This document shows positions 11,682 to 23,504 of a DNA stretch of 64,000 nt, piece after piece (position 1 is the stretch's first letter; each line of letters begins with the position of its first letter). The translations under genes were made by a program, and so were the position numbers. Source of the stretch: Porphyra umbilicalis (taxonomy: Eukaryota > Rhodophyta > Bangiophyceae > Bangiales > Bangiaceae); the NCBI GenBank assembly GCA_002049455.2, contig KV918772.1, positions 310,001 to 374,000 on the forward strand, in the 5' to 3' direction. The notes under the pieces were generated by a model. The model was not told the DNA's origin. It did not search any database and saw nothing but the letters and a program-made list of their open reading frames with translations.

Positions 11682-13830
11682 CCCAGGACCACCTCGGTCG
11701 GTGGCCGACCCCGGGCACCTGCGCCCTTTGGCTCAGGTGTTCCGCGACGCCGCGGAGGAAGCGTCGACCGCGGCATCGGACGGGACCCCGGTCCCGGGGC
11801 GGGGCGCGGCCGTGGCCCTGGCCCTGGCGGCGGCCCAGGGCCCTCCCCCCGGGACCGCGAGCGCGGGGGGACCGGCACCCCCGGAACCCGGGTCAGGCAC
11901 GTCCAGGGAGCGTACCCGGGCGGGGGGCACTACCCGGACCGGGGCCGCCTTAACGGTGACTGCATCGCCGGGCGCGCGCCCTGCGCGGCCTCGGTCCCGG
12001 GGGGGCGCCGAGCGCCGACACCTGAAGGCCGCCCCCTCGAAGGTCCACCGACGGCGTCGCCACGCCCGACGGGCGCCGTCGCCCCCCTCGTCGGGGCCCC
12101 CCTCGTCGACCGAGAGTGACGACAGTTCGTCAAGCTCGTCATCCGCCGCCAGTAGGGCGGAGTCGACGGACAGCAGCGACGGCTCGACCTCTTCCTCCGC
12201 CACCGGCAGTGACCCCGGAGCAACGCGCCGCCGACGGCGGGCACGGGCTGCCGACAAGCGGCCAAACCGGGCCCTGGTTCAAGAGGCGCTGCGCGCCTTC
12301 CGGCGGGAGCAGCGGGAGGACACGGTGGTCGACCCCCGCTTCAAGGGGCTCCTGTCGCCGGAACCGTACGGACTCGCACAGCGAGGGGGCCGCCTACACC
12401 TCCCGCGAGGCAATTCCATCCGCGGCATCCGCGCGGACGTCAAGGCCTTGATGCACACCTCGCGGCAGTTTGCGGGCGACACCCCGTCGGGGTTGGTGGC
12501 GTTCCTTGGGAACTTCCAGACGGCATGCGACGGCAGCGGGCTGAACGAGAATACGGCAGTGACACTGCTGCAGTACTTCGTCACGAGCGAGGTTCTCGGC
12601 GTGCTCCAGCGCGCCAAGGACACCCACGCCTCGCGGCAGCTCACGTACAAGCGCGTGTTCCACGCCCTACTCAACGAGTACCTCGACGGGGACGACCTGG
12701 TGGACCACCTTCAGGCCCTCATGCAAGCATCCCAAGAGAAGTGGGAAGACGAACACGAGTTTTCGAACCGCAACCTCGATGCTAACCGTGACTTGGGCTC
12801 GGTCCTACAAGAGGCCGAGCTGAAGAGTATCCTACTCAAGGGCGTTGGACGGGAAGTCCGGGCCCTGGGGCGGAACTTCAATACCCAGGGCCGGACCTTC
12901 CCCAAGCTGCGCAAGTTCCTTGCCAAGACGGGAGCAGCCACCCGGGAGGCCCGGGGGGTCAAGCTCCAGGCCAAGCCCAAGGGGAGCGCCTCCCGGTCTG
13001 TCGGCGGCGAAGAACGGGAGGCCCGTCGTGCCCGGCCGGCGGCATCCGTCGCTCTCCCGGTGGGAGCCGCCTCGGCCGCGGCTGCTCTGTCCGTCACGGA
13101 CTACGGGACCGAGGCGGAGCGGGCCGAGTGGGCCGCGGTGTCGGCCGCGTCGGGGACGCTCGTTGAGTATGGATCCTCGGGCGACGTCCCGGTTCTACCG
13201 GTGGACAGTCTCCCGCACGCGTCGGGCAGGCAACAGCAGCCCGCGTGGGGCGGGCGCCCGGAGTTGTACCCCGTGCACACGGGGGCGGGGCGTGGGTGCG
13301 GTACCCTGGCGCCGGGCACCCCGGTGCCTCCACGGGCGGGAACCGTCTTCCCGCACTCGGATCGCCCTTCGCGGCTTCCCCGAGGCGAGGCGCCTCCACC
13401 GCGTGGCGGCGGATGGAGTGGGGCACCCGAGGCGGGGCCCCCGCCACGTCGGCGGGGGGCCTGCTCGTTCTGTGGCCACCTGGGGCACTGGCTGTGGGAG
13501 TGCCCCGCCCAGTCTCCCGAGGTGCGGGCCCACGGGCGCGCGCTGCGCGAGGCAGTCGCGGCACACCGTAACGGGCGGGGACCGGCGCCGCCGGCACCCC
13601 TGCCCCTGGGCGCGGGACCGCCGGTTCCACCGGTACCGCCGACTGGCGCCAACCATGGGACCGTCCCGCCGGGCACGGCTGCCTTCGTCCACGCCGTGGA
13701 TACGGATGACCGGGCGTACCCGGACGTAGCGGGCGACGAGTGGGAGAGTTCCTCCGAGGAGTGGATCGCGGGCGCCGACGGCGCGAGTCATGGGAACGGC
13801 AACACCTGCCACGCCCAGGGAAGCAAGTAA
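11682..13830 (+). CDS. Chromovirus gag
   Basis: Gag would form the particle and bind the RNA. The frame of about 700 residues has a disordered Ser/Arg/Pro-rich N-terminal part, then a capsid-like helical region encoded at about 12,280-12,960. A CCHC zinc knuckle (CSFCGHLGHWLWEC) is encoded at about 13,462-13,503. Pol overlaps its 3' end by roughly 90 bp in the -1 frame, which suits the -1 frameshifting used by many Ty3/gypsy elements. The true N-terminus is probably not present, because the element begins at the junction near 11,681. Confidence 0.75.
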
Positions 13831-16800
13831 GGGGCAGCCCCCTGAGTGGGCTGCCCACGGACGTCGTCCGTCTCAAGGCACACCGGCACTGCTACATCAC
13901 GGCGACCCGCGTGCGCCAGGTACGCAAGCGGCGGGCCGCTGCGGGATTCCCGCCGGCGCCCGCCTTCTGCCCCCGCATCCTCGCGCGGCCCGGGGGGGTC
14001 AGCCACGCGACGGCGGACGTGCCGGACCCCTGCCCCGTCCCAGCCACGCCGGTGGTCACTGACGCCGTCCCTTCGTCTCCGCCGGTCGCCGCGTCGGAGC
14101 TGGCCCTGGGCCACTCCGACCCCCGGCCGTGGGGTGGCGGGGATGGTATCCCAGCGGACCTGCCCGCCAACGGGGTGCGCACCGGGCCGGGGCCCCGGCG
14201 GCGCCTCGGGGGACGCGCTCGGCGCGAACGTACCCGCTTTCGCCGCCACGCCGCCGCCGTCGCGGACACCACGCACGCGCCGGGTACCCCGCCCCGGAAC
14301 GGGGAAGTGCTGCTCTTCAGCCTGCATAACTACCACATCGTGGCCTCGCTGGGGCTGGACAAGCTGTCCCTCCGCGCGTTCGGCGTCGTCGTCGACACGG
14401 GGGCGGGCCCCAACTTGGTCCGCCGGGACGCCCTCGCTCCTGAATGGCTCCGCCAGGTGGTCACCTCCAAGGAGGAGGAACAGGTATGTCTGCGAGACGC
14501 CAACAACGCACGGTTACGCACTAGCGGGACCGTCACGCTGTGGCTCCAGACAGGCGCACGGATCGTCCCGGTTCCCTTCCTCGTCGTCGACGACCTGTCG
14601 GTCCCGGTCATCTTGGGCTGCACGTTCATCGACGACAACGCCCACGCCATCCTGCCTCAGGATAGGTCCATTCCTTGGACGGACGGGTCCGTCACGGCGA
14701 TTCTACGGGGGCCGTTGGACGATGGCGACCGCTCAATGGGCGTCTCCTGCGTCCTCCGCGCGACGCACAAGACGCGGCTTCCGCCGTCGGCGGCCACGGT
14801 CGTCTGGGTGCGGACCATGTGGGGCGGCCTGGGTCAGGTGTTCGGCGCCTCGCGCCTCTTTACAACGCATGGGGTCACCATCGCCAACGGCGTACACGAT
14901 ATCGTGCCGGGGCTATCTTTCCCGGTCATCGTGACCAACTTTGGCGCGCGCGAGGTCATCCTCCGGCAGAAGGCCAACGTCGGCTACGTCGAGCTGCTGA
15001 CGACGGGCGTCGTACAGGTGCCCCCCGGGGCACCTCCCGGTACACCGGCCGCCCCGGCCTTCCCGCCGGCCACGGCCGCCGAAGGCGTCGTGGCGGCGGT
15101 GTCAATCACCGGAGACGACCCCGCGCCGGGGCGGAGCCCGGACCCAGCGACGGCCTCAGGCGGTGCGGCTGCGACCCCCGCGCGACCCCGGGACCCGGGC
15201 AAAGAAAGCGCCATTGCGGACGCAGCGCTGCCCGCGTCCCCCCCGCAAGTGGAGGACATGGACCTGCCGGACGTCGACCCGACGCTGCACACCCGGATCC
15301 GCCGCATGCTGGACCAGCACAAGGCAATGTGGACGGGCCAGGCGCTCGGCGTCATCAAAGCCACCCAGCACCGCATCGACCTCAACGCCGGCGCCCGGCC
15401 CGTCCGCTTCGCACCGCGCCGTGCGGGGCACACGGCGCGGGAGGCCGAGACGGCCGAGGTCAAGCGGCAGCTGGAGGCGGACGTCATCGAACCGACGTCG
15501 TCGGAATGGGGCTTCCCGGTCGTGCTCGTCCCCAAGCAGGATGGCACCCTCCGCTTCTGCGTCGATTATCGACTGCTGAACGTCGTCACCAAGAAGGATT
15601 CGTACCCGCTGCCCCGGATGGACAAATGCATCGACAGCCTCGGTGAGGCGACCATCTTCTCGACGTTGGATTGCAACGCCGGCTACTGGCAGGTTGCCAT
15701 CGCACCCGAGGATCGGGAGAAGACGGCTTTCGTGTGCCACGAGGGCGCGTACCAGTACAAACGGATGCCGTTCGGCCTAACGAACGCCCCGGCCACGTTC
15801 CAGCGGGCGCTGGACATCATCCTCTCCGGAATGAAGTGGCAAAGCTGCCTTATCTACCTCGACGATGTCATCGTGTACTCCAAGACGGAGGAGGAGCACG
15901 TCGGCCACGTCGACCGCGTTCTGCGCCTGCTTCGCGACGCGGGAGTGACACTCCGCCTGCCCAAGTGCCGGTTCTTTCGGAAGACCGTGGAGTACCTCGG
16001 GCACGAAATCAAGCCGGGCCGGCTCGGTGTGATGGACGTGCACACGCGCGCCTTGCGCGAGGCGCACTTCCCCACGACCCGCACGCAAGTACGGAGCTTC
16101 GTGGGGATGTGCAACGTCTTCCGCCGGTTCGTGCCGAACTTCGCAAGGATGGCAGCGCCATTGACGGACCTCATGGGGTCCACGGCCCCTGTCCTGGTGC
16201 CCCCCGCCACGCCATTGCAGCAGCAGGCGTTCGACCGGCTCAAGGAGGCCCTCACGACCCCGCCGGTCCTCGCACTCCCGCGGCGCGGGCGGAAGTACGT
16301 CCTCGACGTAGATGCCTGCGGGACGCAAGTGGGCGCCGCCCTGCTGCAAGAGCACGACGACGGGAAACTCAAGCCGGTCGCGTATATCAGCCGGCGGCTG
16401 GCAACAAACGAGCTCCCCGACGGAGTCACGGAGAAGGAGTGCCTGGCAGTCGTCTGGGCGTCGCTCAAGCTCCGCCCCTACCTCGAGGGTGATCGTTTCC
16501 TCGTGCGCACGGACCACGACTGCCTGCGGTGGATCCTCAACATCGAGGGTTCGGGGAATCCCCGCTTGGCGCGCTGGCGCCTTCGCCTCAGCGAGTTGGA
16601 GTTCGACGTCGCCTACAAGCCGGGGATGACACACTACATGGCCGACAGCATCTCCCGTCTGGAGTCCAGGGCTAGCGACGAGACCGCGTTCGACGTCGCG
16701 GTCCCTGTCTTCGCTGTGCGAGCCAACACGGTCCGGGGGCTCGACGCCGCCAACTACGTTCGCGGCCCAACGGTCCGTGGCATCAACCGCGACGCGGTGC

Positions 16801-17708
16801 TCTCGGCCCAGGCCGGCGACGGGTACTGCAAGGAGATCGTGAAGGCCCTGAATGACGGGCGGCGCATCCCGTTCTTCGAGGATCCCGATGGGGTCCTCCG
16901 GCGACGCGCGGCGCCCGATGGCGCCCACCAGGTGGTGGTCCCGACCTCCTTGCAGGAGCAGGTCCTCCACCTGGAGCACGACGCGACCCTCGCCGGGCAC
17001 CCCGGGGAATCCCGCATGTATGCGGCGATGCGGCGGTACTACTACTGGGTGGGGATGGCGGCCGACGTCGTCTCCTATGTTAGGAAATGCGACAGCTGTG
17101 CCCGGCAGCGCGTGCGCCCTCTGGCACGGCGCTCGCCCCTAACCCTGTTTCCCGCCACCATGCCCTTCCAGGACATTGCTGTGGACCTCTACGGGCCCCT
17201 CGACCGAGCGGCCGCCGGTCACCGGTTCATCCTGGTGATCACCGATCGGTTCACCAAGCTGGTGCGCGCCATCCCGATGGACGGTACGTCGGCGGTGGAC
17301 TGCGCTTCGGCCGTCCTGGACTACTGGGTGGGCGCTTGTGGTCCGCCGGACCGGCTGCTCTCGGACGGGGGACCCCAGTTCACCAGCCACTTCTGGGGCC
17401 AGGTTTGCAACCTGCTCTCCATCGAGCCTAAGTTGACGTCACCGTCACACCCGCAGACAAACGGGCAGACGGAGCGGTTCAACCGCACGATGCATACGAT
17501 CCTAAACCACTACGTGGCGGAGCATCCGCGGTCCTGGGACCAACTCCTTGGGGCCCTGACGCTGGCGTACAACAGCCGCCCCCACCGTAGCACCGGGGTT
17601 GCCCAGCTGGAACTGGTCAACCCCATGGGGGTATCCAGCTGGGCTTTCAAGAACATCCCCAAGTCCGGGGCGTACCCCATCACGGCACAACGCGGCACCG
17701 CCGCCTAG
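13740..17708 (+). CDS. Chromovirus pol (PR-RT-RH-IN)
   Basis: This polyprotein carries the enzymes for reverse transcription and integration. Visible landmarks in order are an aspartic protease (VVDTGAGPNL, about 14,388), reverse transcriptase with YLDD (about 15,854), RNase H (LDVDACGTQVGAAL, about 16,294; TDHDCLRWIL downstream), the integrase zinc-binding HHCC region (about 16,970-17,100), and the catalytic core with VDLYGPL, LSDGGPQFT and TNGQTERFNR. The gene is separated from its C-terminal part (22,630-23,262) by the copia insertion. Domain order and motifs are those of Ty3/gypsy elements. Confidence 0.9.
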   Translation: MGEFLRGVDRGRRRRESWERQHLPRPGKQVRGSPLSGLPTDVVRLKAHRHCYITATRVRQVRKRRAAAGFPPAPAFCPRILARPGGVSHATADVPDPCPVPATPVVTDAVPSSPPVAASELALGHSDPRPWGGGDGIPADLPANGVRTGPGPRRRLGGRARRERTRFRRHAAAVADTTHAPGTPPRNGEVLLFSLHNYHIVASLGLDKLSLRAFGVVVDTGAGPNLVRRDALAPEWLRQVVTSKEEEQVCLRDANNARLRTSGTVTLWLQTGARIVPVPFLVVDDLSVPVILGCTFIDDNAHAILPQDRSIPWTDGSVTAILRGPLDDGDRSMGVSCVLRATHKTRLPPSAATVVWVRTMWGGLGQVFGASRLFTTHGVTIANGVHDIVPGLSFPVIVTNFGAREVILRQKANVGYVELLTTGVVQVPPGAPPGTPAAPAFPPATAAEGVVAAVSITGDDPAPGRSPDPATASGGAAATPARPRDPGKESAIADAALPASPPQVEDMDLPDVDPTLHTRIRRMLDQHKAMWTGQALGVIKATQHRIDLNAGARPVRFAPRRAGHTAREAETAEVKRQLEADVIEPTSSEWGFPVVLVPKQDGTLRFCVDYRLLNVVTKKDSYPLPRMDKCIDSLGEATIFSTLDCNAGYWQVAIAPEDREKTAFVCHEGAYQYKRMPFGLTNAPATFQRALDIILSGMKWQSCLIYLDDVIVYSKTEEEHVGHVDRVLRLLRDAGVTLRLPKCRFFRKTVEYLGHEIKPGRLGVMDVHTRALREAHFPTTRTQVRSFVGMCNVFRRFVPNFARMAAPLTDLMGSTAPVLVPPATPLQQQAFDRLKEALTTPPVLALPRRGRKYVLDVDACGTQVGAALLQEHDDGKLKPVAYISRRLATNELPDGVTEKECLAVVWASLKLRPYLEGDRFLVRTDHDCLRWILNIEGSGNPRLARWRLRLSELEFDVAYKPGMTHYMADSISRLESRASDETAFDVAVPVFAVRANTVRGLDAANYVRGPTVRGINRDAVLSAQAGDGYCKEIVKALNDGRRIPFFEDPDGVLRRRAAPDGAHQVVVPTSLQEQVLHLEHDATLAGHPGESRMYAAMRRYYYWVGMAADVVSYVRKCDSCARQRVRPLARRSPLTLFPATMPFQDIAVDLYGPLDRAAAGHRFILVITDRFTKLVRAIPMDGTSAVDCASAVLDYWVGACGPPDRLLSDGGPQFTSHFWGQVCNLLSIEPKLTSPSHPQTNGQTERFNRTMHTILNHYVAEHPRSWDQLLGALTLAYNSRPHRSTGVAQLELVNPMGVSSWAFKNIPKSGAYPITAQRGTAA

Positions 17709-18191
17709 AAGCGCGCCCAAGCCTCCCTGCTGACCCGCTGTTGAATCGCAGTGGGGATAGGGGTTGGGGGACCACGGTGAAGTGGTTGAGTGGCTTGAGC
17801 TTGTGTGTGTGTGTGCGAACGTGCTTTGTTGGTTGTCCTAAAGTTCGCCCGCCTTTCTCAACCGAGAGCACCTCTCAAATAGTCCCCACCGGCCCAAGTG
17901 CTCCCCCCTCTCGCGCCCACACCGACGCCCACGCCCTCGCACCAAATCGAATCACTCACCAAATCAAAAGCCACTAGAGCAAAGCGAAGATCAAATCCAA
18001 AACATGCCAGAAGTAACGCCCCAAGATGACCCAACACAAATGTGTGCAACTTGACCACGTCTTGCAAATGTACCATGTGGGGTACCATAAGGGTCACCGA
18101 CCATCATCCATCCGCGAGCCGCCAGTGGAGTCGGCGACGAGCATCACGGTCCAACACCCCTCCTTGCTTGTTGCCGCGGCGGTTCTTGTAT

Positions 18192-21100
18192 TCAGCAAAG
18201 CCCCATGGCCTCGACATGCTTGTCGTGCTTGGTCTTGCCGAGCTCCTTCGTCATCGGGTCCGCCACCATGTCGTCCGTTGCACAATGCTCCAAAGTCACC
18301 TTGTCCGTCGTGATGTCCTCGCGCACAAAGTGGTAGCGAATGTCGATGTGCTTAGTGCGCTTGTGCTCGACGGGGTTCTTGGAGAAGTCAATGCACCCGC
18401 TGTTGTCGACCTTGATGTTGATCGGCCCGCCCCAGATCGCTGTCCGCAGCCCTTGAGTTGCCACGCTTTGCACGAGCTTGTTGAGCCAAACAGCTTCCTT
18501 GCTGGCCTCACATAGAGCCATGTACTCGGCTTCCATCGTCGACAGCGCCACCGTCTTCTGCAACTTAGAACCCCAGCTGACGGCTGCTCCGCCAAAGATG
18601 AAGGTGAAGCCCGTCGTAGAACGTCGCGTCTCGTGGTCACCCGCCCAGTCGGCAGCACTAAAGCCTTGTAGAACACAGGAAGAGTTCTTGTCGAAGACCA
18701 GCCCCTTGTCCATCGAACCCTTGACGTACCGAAGGCGAGGTCAGGACGTGTCCCGACCATCAGGTACATCAGACTGCCGACGGCTTCGCGGTAGGGCAGC
18801 GCGTCGTCGCTCTCGTCGGCCTTGACCAGCTGCAGGCCCACCTCCAGCGGCGTTCCGATCGGGTTGCACTCCGCCATCCCGAACTTCTCCAGCACTTGCG
18901 CCGCGTACTTGCCCTGCGACAGCTTGAGGGTGCCCAACGCCTTGTCACGCCTAATCTCCAGCCCGAGGATGACCTTCGCCTCGCCCAGGTCCTTCATCTC
19001 GAAACGCTTGTGCAGAGCGTCCTTAATCTTGTAGATCGCCGCCAGGCTTGATGCCACCAACAGGAGATCGTCGACGTACACCAGGACGATGATGATTTTG
19101 CCGTCATCCATGAGGAGGTAGAGGCATGCATCCGAATCAAGGTTGTCAAACCCCTGCGACTTGAGGAAGTCGTCGAGCTTGGCGTACCACATCTTGGGGG
19201 CTTGCTTCAGCCCATAAAGCGCTTGGAGGAGACGACAAACCTTGGAAGGATACGTCGGATCGACATAGCCGTCTGGCTGCTCCATGTAGACCTCCTCGTC
19301 AAGGTCGCCGTTGAGGAATGCCGTCTTGACGTCCATCTGATGTAGCTCCCACCCGTTCGCCGCCGTCATCGCCAGGATGCATCGAATGGTGGTGAAGTTG
19401 GCCACCGGCGCGAACGTCTCGTTGAAGTCGAGCCCCTTGATCTGCCGGTTCCCCATGAAGCACAGGCGCGCCTTGTGACGCGTCGTGTTGTTCCCGTTCT
19501 TGTCAACCTCGTTCTTGACCTTGTAAACCCACTTGCCCTTCAGCACGCGTCGACTGGCCGGGCGATCCGTCAAGCGCCAAGTCTTGTTCTTGCGGATGGC
19601 CTCCATCTCCTCGTCCATGGCAATCTGCCACTTAGCCGATTCCTGCCCTTGAACGGCTTGCACGTACGTCGTGGGCGCCTCGTGAGCAACCAGGCTCACC
19701 GGGCGCCAGTACTCGACAGGGGGTCGCCGCGCTCTGCCGCTCCGACGCAGCGTGTCTTGAGAGCCGCCACAACCTTGATTGTCGTCCGCGGACTTGTCAG
19801 ATCCATCGTCTTGCTTGTCATCCTTGTCGTCATCGTCAGCATCCACGTCTCCGCCGTCGCCTGCAGAGCGCAAACCCGTCTCGACTCCGACGTTTTCGTC
19901 TCCGGGAAGCTCCTCTGCAACTTCTGCCACCTCGCTTACGTTCGTCTCGGCGAACACGACGCTTCGTGCCTTGACGACCTTGCCGTCGTCGAGGATGACC
20001 TTGTACGCCTTGCTGCCGTCGGGATAGCCTAAGAAGACGCCCTTCGCCGCCTTGTCGCCAAACTTGCCGTCGATGTGACTCTTGTGCAGCACCACCCAGC
20101 ATGTCGACCCAAAAACCCGCATGTGGCTTACGTTGGGCTTATTTCCGGTCCACAGCTCAAAAGGCGTCTTGCCGACGGGAAGCGCCCGGCTGGTGACGCG
20201 GTTCTTGATGTAGACCGCCGTCTTGATGGCATCCGCCCAAAGGTCTTGATCGACGTCCTTGTGTCGCATCATGGTGCGAGCCATCTCCACGAGAACTCGG
20301 TTGAGCCGCTCAGCAACCCCGTTCTGCTGCGGCGTGTCGGGCACTGTGGTCTGGTGCGTCGTGCCGTTCTCATCGTGAAGAGCCTTGAATGCATTCGACA
20401 CATACTCGCCGCCATTATCGGAGCGTAGGATCTTGATCTTGGTTCCCGTGTGCAGCTGGGCCTTCGTCAGCCACTTCTTGTACTCCGAGAGCAGATCGCT
20501 CTTCTTCTGCAGGAATACCACGTCTGTCCAGCGGGAGAAGTCGTCAGTGAAGGTGCCAAAGTAGAGCGCACCGCCACGCGACGGCTCCGACATTGGCCCG
20601 CCCAGGTCCGAGTGCACGAGCTGCAGGCGCTTGCTGACTCGACCTCCTCCTGCAATAGGCATAGGCGTCATAGCTGCCTTCCCATACACGCACGGCTCGC
20701 AGACGTCCTTGACCGCCATGGAAGAGCACTTGAGTCCATTGATGTCCTTGTTCTTGATCATCCGCTTAACGCCAGCCACGTTGACGTGCCCAAGGCGCTC
20801 ATGCCAAAGCTGAAGGGAGGCCACCGCAGCAATATCCAACAGTAAGGCCATGTCCAGGTGGTAGAGCCCACTCTTCCGCGTGCCGCACGCAGCGACCTTG
20901 TCGCTAATCTTGATGATCGTCTTACCGCCCTTGAATGACACTTCCGCACCACGTTCCTCCATCATGCCGAACGACATGAGGTTGAAGCCCATAGTAGGAA
21001 CATGGAGTACCTTCTCCAACTTGATCTTGCGCGTTTTGCCGTGAACGATGACATTGAGCACGACGGTTCCGACGCCCGCCGTGGCTACGGACCCCTTGTC

Positions 21101-22045
21101 ACCCATGGTGACGCTGCGTCCCGTGGTCGTCTGGTAGTCGTCGAAGCACCCGCGCATCCAGCACATGTGTGCAGACGCCGCAGAATCGACAAGCCACGAC
21201 TTGGAGATGTCATCGGTGTCAGCCGCATTGCCCACCAGACAGATGGCGTCGTCGCTGTCGCTACCATCGTCAGCCGCAATCGCGGCCACCTTGTCCTGTC
21301 TCTGCTTCTTGGCCTTGAGCTCTGGGCAATCGTGAGAGATATGCCCAAACTCATGGCAGTAGTAGCACTCGATCTTGGAGAGGTCACCACGGCGGCCTTG
21401 ACCTCGATAGTTGGCGCCGACGAGTGCCATGTCGCCAATGCGCTTCGTCGCCGGTGACTTGTCCGCCTGCGGCCGCTCCTCCTGAAGCAAGCGGCTCTTG
21501 ACAAAGTCGAGGCTGAGCTCGTCCTCGCCCTTGGCGTCGAGAGCCACCAGCAGGTTCTCGTACTTGGACGTCAGCCCGTTCAGGACGCTCATGGCAACGT
21601 CCATCTCCGTCACCTCGCCGCCCATGGCCTTGAGGTTCTCGCCGAGGTTGCGCACGCGGTTGATGTAGCCCAGCATGCCCTCGCCGACGTTCATCGCGAC
21701 GGTGTAGAATTCGCGTCGCGCCTTCATCTTGTTCATCAAACTCTTGCGCTAGAAGACACCTTGCAGCGTCGACCACATTTCCGCCGTCGTCTTGCAGCCC
21801 GCCACGTGCTCGAGCTGCTCAGATCCAAGGGTGAGCCCGATGATGGCGCTCGCCTTCGTGTCTCGACGCTTCCACACCGCCAATTCGCGGGCATACGCGT
21901 CCGTCGGCTTGCCGTCTTCGTCAAGCATATCGTCCAGGTCGCGCAGCGCGAGGACCATCTTAATGCGCTGACGCCACTCGTGGAAGTTCGTCTCCGTCAA
22001 CTTGTCGATCTTGATGCCGCCCATGCCGGCAGCGCCTCCGTCCAT
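18192..22045 (-). CDS. Copia gag-pol region
   Basis: Read on the minus strand, the domains follow the copia order. Gag has a UBN2-like helical region and a CCHC knuckle (CYYCHEFGHISHDC, about 21,323-21,369). The protease has WLVDSAASAHMC (about 21,180). Integrase carries the HERLGHVN zinc region and the core motifs HSDLGGPM and SDNGGEY (about 20,400-20,850). Reverse transcriptase has YVDDLLLV (about 19,070). RNase H lies near 18,200-18,700. Integrase ahead of RT is diagnostic for Ty1/copia. The polyprotein is not fully open, and I give no repaired version. Confidence 0.88.
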
Positions 22046-22190
22046 GATGTCTTCTTGTCGTAGCGCCCGAACTTGCCGAGCCGTGCGCCTTGACCGTCAC
22101 GTCCTTGAACCACCTTGACCTCGTCTTCTTCGCACTTGCCGCGACCGCCGCGACACCAGCTGGCACACCTTGCTCTTGTCACAGCCCCGG

Positions 22191-22206
22191 CTCTGGGCCC
22201 ATAACC
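22191..22206 (-). other. Copia primer-binding site, internal half-tRNA(iMet) type
   Basis: The plus-strand text CTCTGGGCCCATAACC directly abuts the LTR. It contains GGGCCCATAACC, the anticodon stem-loop of eukaryotic initiator tRNA-Met. The element's RNA would therefore pair with an internal part of the tRNA, not its 3' CCA end. Drosophila copia is known to prime from a cleaved 5' half of initiator tRNA-Met in this way. Confidence 0.75.
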
Positions 22207-22629
22207 TGTTAAATCGCAGTGGGGATAGGGGTTGGGGGACCACGGTGAAGTGGTTGAGTGGCTTGAGCTTGTGTGTGTGTGTGCGAACGTGCTTTGTTGG
22301 TTGTCCTAAGGTTCGCCCACCTCTCCCAACCGAGAGCACCTCTCAAATAGTCCCCACCGGCCCAAGTGCTCCCCCCTCTCGCGCCCACACCGACGCCCAC
22401 GCCCTCGCACCAAATCGAATCACTCACCAAATCAAAAGCCACTAGAGCAAAGCGAAGATCAAATCCAAAACATGCCAGAAGTAACGCCCCAAGATGACCC
22501 AACACAAATGTGTGCAACTTGACCACGTCTTGCAAATGTACCATGTGGGGTACCATAAGGGTCACCGACCATCATCCATCCGCGAACCGCCAGTGGAGTC
22601 GGCGACGAGCATCACAGTCCAACACCCGC

Positions 22630-23262
22630 CTCGTGCAGCTCATCCCGCAGATGCGGGCAACGCTCAAGGCCACGCAGGGGCGCTACAAGCGCGACCACGA
22701 CAAGCGCCTCGCGCTGCGCGCGGATAAGCTCACCGTGGGGGGCTGCGCGTGGCTGCGCGACCACGCCGAGGAGGAGGGCGCCGGCGGCAAACTGACACAC
22801 GTCGCCCGCGGACCGTATCACGTGGTTTCCACGGACGGCCCGACGGTCCTCCTGGACGTGGACGGGGAGCACCGACGGGAGAACGTTGCGCACGTCGTCC
22901 GCGCCTCGGGCACGGCCGCGGAATCCCCTGCCCAACACCCCGCGTTGCGGGCAGCACGCTCCTTCAACGGGGCGGAGGCCGACGGCCAGCGGTATGCCGT
23001 GGACCGCATCGCGGACCACGCGACGCTGCCCGACGGCACACTCCGGGTCCAGGTCTACTGGACCGGATACCCGCAGCCCACCTGGATGGACGCCGCGGAC
23101 GCCCCGCACGAGACGCTGCGCGTCTACCTGCGCCGCGCCGCGCGCCTGGGGCTGCCCCACACGTCCGCCGACCCGCCGCCGGCGGCCCCGCAAGCCTCGG
23201 CTCCCGACGGCGGCGCCGCCTCGGGCGGCGCCGCCGCGCCGCCCCCGGCCATCCGTGCCTGA
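22630..23262 (+). CDS. Chromovirus integrase C-terminus and chromodomain
   Basis: This is the downstream part of the interrupted pol frame. It shows a GPY/F-type segment (ARGPYHVVSTDGPTVLLDVD, about 22,805-22,860). A chromodomain follows (YAVDRIADH...VYWTGYPQPTWMDA, about 22,990-23,100) with the aromatic residues used to bind methylated histone tails. In chromoviruses this domain directs integration to particular chromatin. A Pro/Ala-rich tail ends the protein. Confidence 0.88.
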   Translation, partial: LVQLIPQMRATLKATQGRYKRDHDKRLALRADKLTVGGCAWLRDHAEEEGAGGKLTHVARGPYHVVSTDGPTVLLDVDGEHRRENVAHVVRASGTAAESPAQHPALRAARSFNGAEADGQRYAVDRIADHATLPDGTLRVQVYWTGYPQPTWMDAADAPHETLRVYLRRAARLGLPHTSADPPPAAPQASAPDGGAASGGAAAPPPAIRA

Positions 23263-23432
23263 CCCCTTGGGTCGGCGCGGTGGCCGGGCGCGGCGGGGGG
23301 GGGGTGGGTTTTTCTGGGGTTTGATGCCTTGGGGCCGTAGTGGGGGGAGGGGGACTACGCACCAGCGGCCAAGGCGTGGCGGGGCCACAACGGGCCGCGG
23401 ACGCTAAGTGGTACTAAGGGCAAGCCCACGGC

Positions 23433-23438
23433 TTTATT
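23433..23438 (-). terminator. Poly(A) signal of the antisense gene
   Basis: AATAAA on the minus strand lies about 70 nt past the stop of the antisense reading frame that ends at 23,505. The position suits 3'-end formation of an antisense transcript. Confidence 0.5.
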
Positions 23439-23504
23439 CTACGGCGGAAGACGACCGAACGCCGTCGGACGAAGCGCCACACCTACGGGGCCAGGGCAAT
23501 GCCC

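Larger units (their letters stand above)
17734..22629 (-). mobile_element. Ty1/copia retrotransposon inserted in the chromovirus
   Basis: The element spans 17,739-22,624 (4,886 bp) and is antisense to its host element. Its 418-bp LTRs (17,739-18,156 and 22,207-22,624) begin TG and end CA and look about 98% identical by eye. They are flanked by the 5-bp duplication CCCGC (17,734-17,738 and 22,625-22,629). A purine tract (AAGGAGGGG on the minus strand) abuts the 3' LTR. The primer-binding site next to the 5' LTR matches the anticodon arm of initiator tRNA-Met. The coding region is broken in about two or three places. The age is young, and younger than its chromovirus host copy. Confidence 0.93.
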
